A stretch of 64,000 nt of DNA from positions 4,890,001 to 4,954,000 of the forward strand of contig NZ_CP143867.1 of NCBI RefSeq assembly GCF_036416795.1, read 5' to 3'. A program made the position numbers and the translations under genes. This DNA comes from Bacteroides sp. MSB163. Lineage in GTDB: Bacteria > Bacteroidota > Bacteroidia > Bacteroidales > Bacteroidaceae. Position 1 is the first letter of the stretch; each line of letters opens with the position of its first letter. Of the stretch, positions 25,193 through 33,239 are shown piece by piece. Under the pieces are notes generated by a model. That model saw only the letters and a program-made list of their open reading frames with translations, had not been told where the DNA came from and searched no databases.

Positions 25193-27076
25193 ATGAAACG
25201 ACTGAGATTAGGACTATGGGCATGTTTCTGCCTTTGTGCAGCCACCACCCTTACGGGACAAAACAAGGTGAAAACTACTGCCGAAAAGGTAATGCTGTTC
25301 ATTGACGGCGCCCAAGTGACGCGTACCAAGCAAGTAGATATTCCGGCAGGAAATTCAACGCTCATCTTTACCGGATTATCCCCCTATATGGATGCACAAA
25401 GTATGCAAGTCAGCGCAAAGGGAAAACTCACCGTTACGGCAGTCAACCGGCAATACAACTATATAGACAGCCTCGCCGTCAGCGAAAAACAACAAAGCCT
25501 GCAAAAGGAGCTTAAAAAAATAGAGAAACTGCAGAAAGAACAAAACGCCGAGCTTGGACTCATCAATGCCGAATATGAAATGCTGAAAACAAATTGCTCC
25601 GTCAGCAATAAAAATACCGCTACTTCTCTGGCTACTATCAAAGAAGTGAATCAATATTACTCCGGACAGTTGAAAACTCTGAAAACAAAAGAACTGGTTA
25701 TCAATGAACAGATAGCCGAACTTGCCATCAAACAGGGACAATTGAACTCTGAACTGGCACAACTAAGCGGTAAATCCCTAACCCCTATGAGTGAAATTAC
25801 AGTCAATGTAAATGCACCCGCAGCTTGCAAAGTTACATTCACTCTGAACTATTATGTAAAAAATGCCGGTTGGTTCCCCTCTTATGATGTTCGCTCCGGT
25901 AGCCTGGCCGAACCTATCTCCATCATCTACAAAGCCAACATCTTTCAGAATACCAAGGAAGAGTGGAAAAACGTTGAATTATCCCTTTCCTCCTCTAATC
26001 CTTCCACCGGAAGCGTAGCCCCCACTCTGTCTACTTACTGGTTGGATTACGGACTTGCAGCACCACGCTACAATTTGAATCTCAATGGAAACACTGTTTC
26101 AGGAGTCGTTCTTGATAATGAACGTACGCCCGTAATAGGTGCCACCGTTACCATTCCGGGAACTACGATAGGAGTCATAACCGACATAAACGGTAAGTAT
26201 TCCATAACTATTCCCAATGGGCAAAATAAACTTCAATTTTCATATATTGGCTATCAGACTCAGACCAGAGATATACAAGGAAACATTATGAATGTTACCC
26301 TTCAGGAGGATACACAGGCATTGGATGAAGTTGTAGTAGTAGGTTACGGCACTGAAAGGAAACCTCTAATGGCAGGCGCTGTCTCCGGTCTTAAGGTAAA
26401 CCATAAAAAAGATATTCAATACGAAGAAGAAGCCAGCATGGCCCTTGACGTTGAACAAAGCCAGGGACAGATGGGTTACGAATTTGAAATAAAAGTCCCC
26501 TACACCATTCCTTCTGACAACAAGCCTGTAGTTGCCGAAATCGGACATTACGAATTACCCGCTTCCTATGCTTATCAGAGCACTCCGAAGATAGACAAAG
26601 ATGCCTTCCTGATTGCTCAGGTAACCGATTGGGAAAAGCTGAACTTACTTGAAGGCGAAGCAAATGTTTACTTTGAAAATACTTTCATTGGCAAGTCCAT
26701 TATGAATATCACCCAACAGAACGACACACTATCCTTCTCTTTAGGTCGTGATAAACGTATCATGATACAACGTACGAAAGAGAACGAATATACCTCACGC
26801 AAGTTTATGGGTTCCAATCAGACGCAATCCATTGCATGGAAACTCTCTATCCGCAATACGCGTCCTGAACCTGTCACCCTCACGCTTTATGACCAACTCC
26901 CCGTATCACGCAACAATAATATTACCGTAACAGCAGAAGAAATCAGCGGTGGCACCCTGGATGAAGCGAAAGGTATCATCACTTGGCAAATCACCTTACA
27001 ACCCGGCGAACAACGTGATTTAGCTTTACGTTATAAAGTAAAATACCCTAAAGGACGAAACTTAATAATAGAATGA
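25193..27076 (+). CDS. DUF4139 (mucoidy-inhibitor-like) protein with SusC-like insert
   Basis: A 627-residue secreted protein. It has a signal peptide (MKRLRLGLWACFCLCAATTLTGQ), then the DUF4140-type N-domain (VMLFIDGAQVTRTKQVDIPAG), a coiled coil (about 95-180) and the DUF4139 beta domain. That domain is interrupted at about residues 300-392 by a carboxypeptidase-regulatory-like domain (SGVVLDNERTPVIGATV ... FSYIGYQTQ) ending in the SusC plug motif DEVVVVGYGTERKP and GAVSG. The DUF4139 domain then resumes to the end. There is no TonB receptor barrel. The start is the ATG at 25193; the longer frame begins with TTG. Function is unknown. Confidence 0.87.
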   Translation: MKRLRLGLWACFCLCAATTLTGQNKVKTTAEKVMLFIDGAQVTRTKQVDIPAGNSTLIFTGLSPYMDAQSMQVSAKGKLTVTAVNRQYNYIDSLAVSEKQQSLQKELKKIEKLQKEQNAELGLINAEYEMLKTNCSVSNKNTATSLATIKEVNQYYSGQLKTLKTKELVINEQIAELAIKQGQLNSELAQLSGKSLTPMSEITVNVNAPAACKVTFTLNYYVKNAGWFPSYDVRSGSLAEPISIIYKANIFQNTKEEWKNVELSLSSSNPSTGSVAPTLSTYWLDYGLAAPRYNLNLNGNTVSGVVLDNERTPVIGATVTIPGTTIGVITDINGKYSITIPNGQNKLQFSYIGYQTQTRDIQGNIMNVTLQEDTQALDEVVVVGYGTERKPLMAGAVSGLKVNHKKDIQYEEEASMALDVEQSQGQMGYEFEIKVPYTIPSDNKPVVAEIGHYELPASYAYQSTPKIDKDAFLIAQVTDWEKLNLLEGEANVYFENTFIGKSIMNITQQNDTLSFSLGRDKRIMIQRTKENEYTSRKFMGSNQTQSIAWKLSIRNTRPEPVTLTLYDQLPVSRNNNITVTAEEISGGTLDEAKGIITWQITLQPGEQRDLALRYKVKYPKGRNLIIE

Positions 27077-27250
27077 TGGACATGCTGTGCACCGCAGTGA
27101 ATGTAACCGGAAATGCAGTAATATGTTCCATAGTCGATGAATGACAATGCATAACATATAATAAATATTAATGCACATAATAATAATATAGATTACATGC
27201 ATCTTTTTCATTCCCTGATTGTTTACTCTAACAAAAAGCTAGAATAAGTT

Positions 27251-27829
27251 ATGAAAAAGATTATCGTATTATTAATGTTAGTTTTCGTAGGTGCATCCAC
27301 AACAATCTATGCACAGGAAAGTAAAAGTGAAAGCCGTCGTGCTGAACGCAAAGCACAACGTGACGCAGAAAAAGCTCGGGAGAAAATAGTACAAGAACGA
27401 GCATACGCTGATGCCGTACAAGCTATAAAGGATAGAAAATTTGTTATGGAAGTAGACTGTGTGACATTTAAGAGAGGGCGGAATGTTTTCGTTACGTCAA
27501 ATACAAACTTTATACTTTTAAACGGTGAAAAAGCATCCGTACAAGTTGCTTTCAACGGTGCCTTTGCTGGTCCTAACGGCATTGGCGGTGTAACTGTGGA
27601 CGGTAGAGTTGGTGACATTAAAACAACTACAGATAAAAAAGGAAACGTGAGTTGCAGCTTTAATGTAATAGGTATCGGAATATCTGCACAAGTTTCTATC
27701 AGATTAGCTCATGGATCTAACAATGTATCTGCAACAATCAACCCGAATTTCAACTCAAACAGATTATCACTGGATGGTAAACTCATCCCACTGTCTGAAT
27801 CAAGCGTATTCAAAGGACGGTCGTTCTAA
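27251..27829 (+). CDS. DUF4251 family secreted protein
   Basis: A 192-residue protein with a signal peptide (MKKIIVLLMLVFVGASTTIYAQ), a highly charged helical stretch (residues about 25-50, SRRAERKAQRDAEKAREK) and a beta-rich C-terminal domain with NTNFILLNGEKASVQVAFNG and GGVTVDGRV. This layout matches the Bacteroidales DUF4251 family, whose function is unknown. It is followed by a strong terminator at 27857-27943, and the 174 bp before it show nothing clear. Confidence 0.85.
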   Translation: MKKIIVLLMLVFVGASTTIYAQESKSESRRAERKAQRDAEKAREKIVQERAYADAVQAIKDRKFVMEVDCVTFKRGRNVFVTSNTNFILLNGEKASVQVAFNGAFAGPNGIGGVTVDGRVGDIKTTTDKKGNVSCSFNVIGIGISAQVSIRLAHGSNNVSATINPNFNSNRLSLDGKLIPLSESSVFKGRSF

Positions 27830-27856
27830 ATATCACCCTTCATACAAGCAATCCAA

Positions 27857-27943
27857 CATTTGCGGTTGCGAGAGCTGGCGCTTATATAAGTGAGGTTTCA
27901 TACTTACTTAAGCGCCAGCTCTCGTAGCCGCAAATGTTTTTTT
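27857..27943 (+). terminator. Long-stem rho-independent terminator
   Basis: Arms 27857-27884 and 27909-27936 pair over 28 positions with two G-U wobbles and no mismatches, followed at once by seven T (27937-27943). It ends the DUF4251 transcript and insulates the riboswitch promoter downstream. Confidence 0.88.
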
Positions 27944-28019
27944 AAAGTACATCTGCTTCTCAATCATTAAGAAGTGCCATTCGAACAAACACTTTCCTAA
28001 ACATAAAAGTCTAAAATAC

Positions 28020-28050
28020 TTTTTCTTATCTAAAGATATGTTTATCTTTG
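28020..28050 (+). promoter_or_regulatory. Promoter of the riboswitch-btuB transcript
   Basis: TATCTTTG at 28043-28050 matches the -7 consensus. TTTT at 28020-28023, one base off TTTG, lies 19 bp upstream. The transcript would start just before the riboswitch. Confidence 0.65.
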
Positions 28051-28057
28051 CCCCTGC

Positions 28058-28282
28058 TTAGGTGATGTGAAGTGTGTTCAACACTCCACATAAAAGGGAA
28101 TCCGGTGAGAAACCGGAACAGTGCCCGCTACTGTAAAGCCTTAATTTTGTTTCAGATAACACGAAACAAAAAAACGGGAAGTATTCATTGAGGAACTTCT
28201 AGAAACCACTGTCCAACAAATGGGAAACCAAGGATGGGAAGGTTACTTTCCGTAAAGGTTGAGTCAGGAAACCTGCCTGAGT
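28058..28282 (+). ncRNA. Cobalamin riboswitch
   Basis: The conserved core is complete: GGGAATCCGGTGAGAAACC, then CAGTGCCCGCTACTGTAA (28119-28136), and the B12 box AGTCAGGAAACCTGCCTG (28262-28279). Stem P1-type pairing flanks the whole, and a variable peripheral stem lies at about 28140-28175. It sits 64 bp before the btuB ATG. It should sense adenosyl- or methylcobalamin and lower expression of btuB and the downstream corrin genes. There is no T-run after the B12 box, so control is more likely at translation start than by termination. Confidence 0.96.
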
Positions 28283-28345
28283 AATCACATTATTAACGCC
28301 GTCTCGGGGTCAAGAGGGCAAGTATTAATTCTTATTTATCAATCA

Positions 28346-30388
28346 ATGAAGAAACAGAATTGGCTGTTCATCCTCATGGGAGGATGTGTAGCAATGAGTG
28401 CATCTGCACAAGAGACAAAACAGAGTCAAGATCTGAGTGTAGAACTTAATCCTGTTGTAGTAACAGGTACAGGTACGCATCACAGACTAAAAGACACCCC
28501 AACACCAGTAGAAGTAGTAACAGCGAACGACATTAAAAAGGCTGGAATTACAGATTTCCGTGAGGCGATGACTGCTTTGGTTCCATCGCTGTCTTTCTCT
28601 ACCAACTCAATGGGAGACTACCTTATGCTAAACGGACTGTCGAACAAGTATGTACTTATACTTATTAATGGCAAAAAGCTAACGGGAGACAGCAGTAACA
28701 ATATCGACCTGAACCGGATTGACATGAGTAACGTAAAACGTATTGAAGTCCTAAAGGGTGCCGGTTCCGCTCTTTATGGTAGTGATGCTATTGGTGGTGT
28801 AATCAATGTCATTACAAACCAACCGATAAATGACATAACAGTTACCAGTAATACAAAGGTAGAAGAGCGTGGGCAGTTCACCCAGACTGCCAACGTAGAC
28901 ATCAAAACAGAGAAGTTTGCTTCTTATACTTCTTATCAACGTCGTCAGGCCGATGGTTGGACCCTCACACGTGTAGATGCAAATGGCGATGCAAGAGATC
29001 AGCATGACGCCAACGCTTTCTATACGGACAACTATACACAAATGTTTCAATTCACACCGAATGACAAACTGTCAATGTATGTTGAAGGCAGTTATTATGA
29101 CCGTACAGTTAAACGCCAGCCCGAATATCTGAAGTATAATCTGACCTACGATGCATACAGTTTAGGAGCAGGAGCTAAATACAATTTCAACAAACGTTCT
29201 TATATCCAGTTCGACCTTAAAAACGATAATTACGATACCAATTATCTATACACCAGTGATAATGGAGATTACAAAACGGGAGACGAAGTGCGTCAGAAAC
29301 GGCAGCATTATTATAGCGGAAACCTGAAGTCATTATTCCGCTTTACGGAAAATACCCGTACCATATTCGGAGTGGAATATATACAGGAAACTCTGGATAG
29401 ACCTTCATTCAACGTTGATGAGCGTGCATACACTTGGGCTGCTTATGCACAAGAAGAAATCACTTTATTCAAGAACTTACAGATACAAGCGGGATTGCGC
29501 TATGTATATCACGAAACAGCCAAGAGTAACGTTACACCCAAACTTGCCGTAATGTATCGTTTAGGCGATTTTACCATCCGCGGACAATATTCGGCAGGAT
29601 TCCGTGCCCCCGGACTTGATGAGCTATACAAACACTCTTATTCTCAAAGAGGAAGCAGAGCAGGAACATTAAGTGCCGGAAACAAGAATCTAGATGCGGA
29701 GAAAAGCAACTATGGCTCCATCAATTTAGAGTTCAATAAGAAATGGTTAACAGTGGGAGTAACCGGATATATCAACGAGTTACGCGATATGATTGTAGCG
29801 CGTACCGTTAAACTATCCGAATTTTCAGAGGCTGAACAAGCTGCTTTCCAGGAAATCGCAAACGAGTTGCACGGTGGCAATGCCAAGCTGGGTAATATCC
29901 AGAACTACGTCAACAATGATAAAGCATTAGTCAAAGGATTTGAAATAAATCTGAATGCTAATCTGGGCTATGGTTTCTCTTTAGGCGGTAACTATACCTT
30001 TGCCGACGCCAGAACAAAAGACAGTGAAACCGGCTGGCACAAAATAGAGCGTAGTGTTCGTCACTCGGGTAATGTGAATGCAAACTATGCGCATGCCTGG
30101 AAGAACTATCGACTGAATGTCAATCTAAACGGTCGCGTACAAAGCAAACGCATTCATGAAACTTTAGAAAGTGATGAATGGATTGATGAATCCGCTCCCG
30201 GATTTGGTTTATGGAACATCAGCACAAGACACACTTTTGACGATTTAAAATACTTCACCATAGAACCAGGTATAGGAATCAACAACATTTTCGATTACAG
30301 TGACCACCGTCCGGATGCATCCCATCTGGCCTCTCTCACACCGGGACGCACATTCTATGTAAGTCTTTTATTACGTTTCAAAAAATAA
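28346..30388 (+). CDS. btuB: TonB-dependent vitamin B12 receptor
   Basis: A 680-residue outer-membrane receptor for corrinoids. It has a signal peptide (MKKQNWLFILMGGCVAMSASAQ), a TonB-box-like ELNPVVVTGTG, a plug domain (about 40-160) with RIEVLKGAGSALYGSDAIGGVINV, and a 22-strand-type barrel ending in TFYVSLLLRFKK with aromatic termini. Length fits BtuB-type receptors; SusC proteins are about 1,000 residues. The ATG at 28346 was chosen because the longer frame runs back into the riboswitch. The riboswitch upstream and cbiK 17 bp downstream support a B12 role. Confidence 0.94.
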   Translation: MKKQNWLFILMGGCVAMSASAQETKQSQDLSVELNPVVVTGTGTHHRLKDTPTPVEVVTANDIKKAGITDFREAMTALVPSLSFSTNSMGDYLMLNGLSNKYVLILINGKKLTGDSSNNIDLNRIDMSNVKRIEVLKGAGSALYGSDAIGGVINVITNQPINDITVTSNTKVEERGQFTQTANVDIKTEKFASYTSYQRRQADGWTLTRVDANGDARDQHDANAFYTDNYTQMFQFTPNDKLSMYVEGSYYDRTVKRQPEYLKYNLTYDAYSLGAGAKYNFNKRSYIQFDLKNDNYDTNYLYTSDNGDYKTGDEVRQKRQHYYSGNLKSLFRFTENTRTIFGVEYIQETLDRPSFNVDERAYTWAAYAQEEITLFKNLQIQAGLRYVYHETAKSNVTPKLAVMYRLGDFTIRGQYSAGFRAPGLDELYKHSYSQRGSRAGTLSAGNKNLDAEKSNYGSINLEFNKKWLTVGVTGYINELRDMIVARTVKLSEFSEAEQAAFQEIANELHGGNAKLGNIQNYVNNDKALVKGFEINLNANLGYGFSLGGNYTFADARTKDSETGWHKIERSVRHSGNVNANYAHAWKNYRLNVNLNGRVQSKRIHETLESDEWIDESAPGFGLWNISTRHTFDDLKYFTIEPGIGINNIFDYSDHRPDASHLASLTPGRTFYVSLLLRFKK

Positions 30389-30405
30389 TCCCACAATATC
30401 ATTTT

Positions 30406-31359
30406 ATGAGATTACTTTCCCTGATTATACTATTAACAGTTTCCCTCCTCTGCCCTGCGCATGAGGGGGAAAACTTCGTCGCAAGCAATATGCTGGCAAG
30501 TATGAAACCAGGCGATAAAGCCGCCTTGCTGATGGTACATTTCGGTACTACACACGATGATACCCGTGCCCTGACTATTGACGCTATCAATGTGAAAGCC
30601 CACGAAGCATTCCCTGATCTGGAAATGCGTGAAGCTTTTACTTCCCGTATCATTATCCGTCGTCTTAAAGCACGTGGCATCGAGAAACTAACTCCGCTGG
30701 ATGCTATGCTCTGTCTACGTAGTGAAGGTTATACACATGTTATTGTGCAAAGCTCGAACATCATTGACGGTGTAGACATGGAGTCACTTCGTCGCGATAT
30801 GGAAAGTGTACGACCTTTCTTCAAGGAAATCCGTATTGGCACTCCCCTGCTCTACTCTACAGAAGATGCCGAAAAGGTGGTAGACATATTGGAAAACCGA
30901 TTTGACGCGGCTGCACAAGGAAAGAAATCTTCCAATAAAAAGAGTACGGAACATTTTGTTCTTGTAGGTCACGGAACTTATACCCCCAGCACGGCAATCT
31001 ATAGCCAGATGGACTATATGCTGAAAGCCAAAGGACTGGCGAATTTCCATGTAGGCACCATCGAAGGATATCCTTCATATGAAACGATGCTGGCACAGTT
31101 GAAAGCCGGAAAGACGAAGCAAGTAACTCTGGTTCCATTCATGTTTGTAGCCGGTTATCATGCTAAAAATGATATTGCCGGAGAATGGAAAGAAGCACTC
31201 GAAAAAGAAGGATACGCAGTAAATGTGCGTATAGAGGGTATGGGACAAATACCTGAAATACAAGAAATTTTCATTGATCATATCCGTTTCTCACTGAAGT
31301 ACCGAATGCTGGATATTATGGATAAAAAGACAGCATACGCTGCCGGAAAAGACGAGTAA
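30406..31359 (+). CDS. cbiK: Secreted CbiK-type sirohydrochlorin cobaltochelatase
   Basis: A 317-residue class II chelatase that would insert Co2+ into sirohydrochlorin (precorrin-2 derived). The metal-binding set of CbiK is present: VGHGTYTP (His189), IEGYPS (Glu220) and PFMFVAGYHAKNDIAG (His252), plus the N-terminal LMVHFGTTHDD. An N-terminal signal peptide (MRLLSLIILLTVSLLCPAH) predicts a periplasmic enzyme, as reported for a Desulfovibrio CbiK. That location is odd for a biosynthetic step whose other enzymes are cytoplasmic. It follows btuB by 17 bp and is followed by a long hairpin. Confidence 0.9.
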   Translation: MRLLSLIILLTVSLLCPAHEGENFVASNMLASMKPGDKAALLMVHFGTTHDDTRALTIDAINVKAHEAFPDLEMREAFTSRIIIRRLKARGIEKLTPLDAMLCLRSEGYTHVIVQSSNIIDGVDMESLRRDMESVRPFFKEIRIGTPLLYSTEDAEKVVDILENRFDAAAQGKKSSNKKSTEHFVLVGHGTYTPSTAIYSQMDYMLKAKGLANFHVGTIEGYPSYETMLAQLKAGKTKQVTLVPFMFVAGYHAKNDIAGEWKEALEKEGYAVNVRIEGMGQIPEIQEIFIDHIRFSLKYRMLDIMDKKTAYAAGKDE

Positions 31360-31371
31360 TAATTACCTCAT

Positions 31372-31441
31372 TTGTTGTACTAAATCCCGCATACGTTTTA
31401 GCTAAAGTTTAGCTATATGTATGCGGGATTTAGTACAACAA
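31372..31441. repeat. Long hairpin without T-run between cbiK and the next gene
   Basis: Perfect 22-bp arms (31372-31393 and 31420-31441) enclose a second inverted pair TAGCTAAA / TTTAGCTA with a single-base loop, so about 33 bp can pair in total. No T-run follows on either strand. It shares no unit or core with elements A-G. Confidence 0.85.
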
Positions 31442-31477
31442 GACGTTTCATCAGCCGGAACAAAATGTCAGCTTACT

Positions 31478-31720
31478 ATGAACAAGAAAAGAACAGGAAT
31501 AATCTTTGGCTGCATAATCGCAGTAGTCATCGTTTACTTTGTAACCTACAATTATTGGTGGGCACTCACCCGCATCCTCATCATCAATCCCCTGCCCGCA
31601 CAAGCGGCAGACATCGCACTGAATAATGATTGCAGCCATATCCGCGTGGATGGCTACACCATTCCAAGCAAAGGATGTAGCCCTTTTTACACCCTTTTAT
31701 ACCCAAAGTTTAGAGAATAG
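31478..31720 (+). CDS. Small membrane protein of unknown function, 80 aa
   Basis: An 80-residue protein with one N-terminal membrane span (TGIIFGCIIAVVIVYFVTYNYW) and a short polar tail containing two cysteines (NNDCSHIRV, SKGCSPF). The ATG at 31478 is preferred; a longer frame from 31421 begins inside the hairpin at 31372-31441. I do not recognise a family. It lies between cbiK and cobJ-cobH in a cobalamin-controlled region, so a link to corrinoid or cobalt handling is possible but not shown. Confidence 0.55.
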   Translation: MNKKRTGIIFGCIIAVVIVYFVTYNYWWALTRILIINPLPAQAADIALNNDCSHIRVDGYTIPSKGCSPFYTLLYPKFRE

Positions 31721-31724
31721 AATG

Positions 31725-31732
31725 TATCTTTG
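31725..31732 (+). promoter_or_regulatory. Possible -7 box before cobJ-cobH
   Basis: TATCTTTG matches TAnnTTTG and lies 21 bp before the ATG at 31754. No TTTG is found at 19-21 bp upstream, so an internal promoter is uncertain. Confidence 0.4.
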
Positions 31733-31753
31733 CATGATAGAAATAAAAGCGAT

Positions 31754-33229
31754 ATGAAACAGCCCCAAATAATAGTTGCCGGCATCGGACCAGGCAGTGA
31801 ACAAGACATTACGCCTGCGGTTCTGGAGGCGGTTCGTGAAGCGGATGTAGTAGTGGGATATAAATATTATTTCCGTTTTATCCAGCCTTATCTCCACCCT
31901 GAAACAGAATGTATAGATACGGGTATGAAGCGGGAACGCACTCGTGCGGAACAGGCATTTGAATTGGCGGAACAGGGAAAAACGGTTTGCGTCATCAGTT
32001 CCGGCGATGCGGGGATTTATGGAATGACTCCGCTGATTTACGAGATGAAGCGGGAACGGAACAGCAACGTCGAAGTTATTGCCTTGCCGGGCATCAGTGC
32101 TTTTCAGAAAGCGGCTTCACTGTTGGGTGCTCCTGTGGGACATGATTTCTGTGTGATTTCCCTTTCCGACCTGATGACACCGTGGGAACGGATCGAGCGT
32201 CGCATCCGTGCGGCAGCCATGGCTGATTTCGTAACGGCTGTATATAATCCGAAAAGCGAAGGGCGGTATTGGCAACTCTATCGACTGAAAGAGCTGTTTC
32301 TCGCAGAAGGACGCGCTCCGGAAACTCCGGTAGGTTATGTACGCCAGGCCGGACGGGAAGAACAGGAAGTGCATCTGACGACACTCGCTGATTTCAATCC
32401 CGAAGAAGTGGATATGTTTACGGTCATCCTGATCGGTAACTCGCAGTCTTATGCGTGGAACGGCAAGTTCATTACTCCCCGGGGATACTATGCAATTGAC
32501 AATTCACAATTGACAATTCACAATTCCTTGCGGCATGATAGCGCAGCCAATTGTCAATCGTCAACTGTCAATTGTCAATTGAAAAAGGGTCAGGACATTA
32601 TGATACAAAGTTTCCGGACCATTGAGTCGGAACTAAAGAATAAGAATATTCCTCTGGATCATAAATGGGCTTTGCTGCACGCCATCCATACCACGGCTGA
32701 TTTTGAAATGGAAAAGCTGCTGTATACGGATAAAGGTGCTGTGGAAAAACTTTATCAGAAAATAGCGGACGGTCGGTTGAAAACGATTGTTACGGATGTG
32801 ACGATGGCTGCCAGTGGTATCCGCAAAGGAGCTTTACAACGGCTGGGGGTAGAAGTGAAATGTTATCTTTCCGATGAACGGGTAGCGACAATGGCAGCGG
32901 AAAAAGGGATCACCCGTACACAAGCCGGTATACGTCTGGCGGTGGAGGAACATCCGGATGCCTTGTTCGTATTCGGTAATGCGCCGACGGCTTTGATGGA
33001 ACTTTGTGATCTGGTACGTAAAGGAAAGGCTGCACCAAGCGGTATTATTGCCGCGCCTGTGGGTTTTGTACATGTACAGGAATCCAAGCACATGGTGAAG
33101 CCGTTCATGGAAATACCCAAACTGATAGTGGAGGGACGAAAAGGAGGAAGTAATTTGGCTGCAACGCTGGTGAATGCAATCTTGTGCTACAATGATGCGG
33201 AACAGTTAAGGCCGGGACGGGATGTATAA
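31754..33229 (+). CDS. Precorrin-3B C17-methyltransferase / precorrin-8X methylmutase fusion
   Basis: A 491-residue fusion of two corrin-ring enzymes. Residues 1 to about 245 are CobJ/CbiH, with IIVAGIGPGSEQDIT (SAM-binding), VISSGDAGIYGM and ALPGISAFQ, and methylate C17 during ring contraction. Residues about 285-491 are CobH/CbiC, which moves the C11 methyl to C12: IHTTADFEMEKLL holds the catalytic His region and TDVTMAASGI, FGNAPTAL and APVGFVHVQESK follow. The linker (about 247-276, rich in N, S, Q, T) is encoded by hairpin element B. The ATG at 31754 gives the standard CobJ start. Confidence 0.94.
   Translation: MKQPQIIVAGIGPGSEQDITPAVLEAVREADVVVGYKYYFRFIQPYLHPETECIDTGMKRERTRAEQAFELAEQGKTVCVISSGDAGIYGMTPLIYEMKRERNSNVEVIALPGISAFQKAASLLGAPVGHDFCVISLSDLMTPWERIERRIRAAAMADFVTAVYNPKSEGRYWQLYRLKELFLAEGRAPETPVGYVRQAGREEQEVHLTTLADFNPEEVDMFTVILIGNSQSYAWNGKFITPRGYYAIDNSQLTIHNSLRHDSAANCQSSTVNCQLKKGQDIMIQSFRTIESELKNKNIPLDHKWALLHAIHTTADFEMEKLLYTDKGAVEKLYQKIADGRLKTIVTDVTMAASGIRKGALQRLGVEVKCYLSDERVATMAAEKGITRTQAGIRLAVEEHPDALFVFGNAPTALMELCDLVRKGKAAPSGIIAAPVGFVHVQESKHMVKPFMEIPKLIVEGRKGGSNLAATLVNAILCYNDAEQLRPGRDV
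32493..32581 (+). repeat. Hairpin element B, in the cobJ-cobH linker
   Basis: Left arm of 7-nt units AATTGAC / AATTCAC (32493-32525), right arm of AATTGTC-type units (32549-32581, with AATCGTC and AACTGTC variants). The loop 32526-32548 reads CCTTGCGGCATGATAGCGCA followed by GCC, nearly the core of element D. It is translated without a stop between the two enzyme domains. Confidence 0.88.
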
Positions 33230-33239
33230 ATTCAACACT

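Noticed and set aside
25193..27076. TonB-dependent receptor because of the SusC motif
   Set aside because: No plug or barrel follows; the rest is DUF4139.
28259..28345. Longer N-terminus for BtuB
   Set aside because: It would be translated from the riboswitch B12 box region and precede the signal peptide.
31372..31441. Intrinsic terminator after cbiK
   Set aside because: No T-run on either strand, and the corrin genes continue downstream.
31372..31441. Member of the A-F hairpin family
   Set aside because: Arms have no tandem unit and the loop lacks the AGCGCAGCC core.
32493..32581. Short tandem units as a CRISPR array
   Set aside because: Units are 7 nt with no spacers and form an inverted pair of arms, unlike CRISPR repeats of 23-47 nt with unique spacers.
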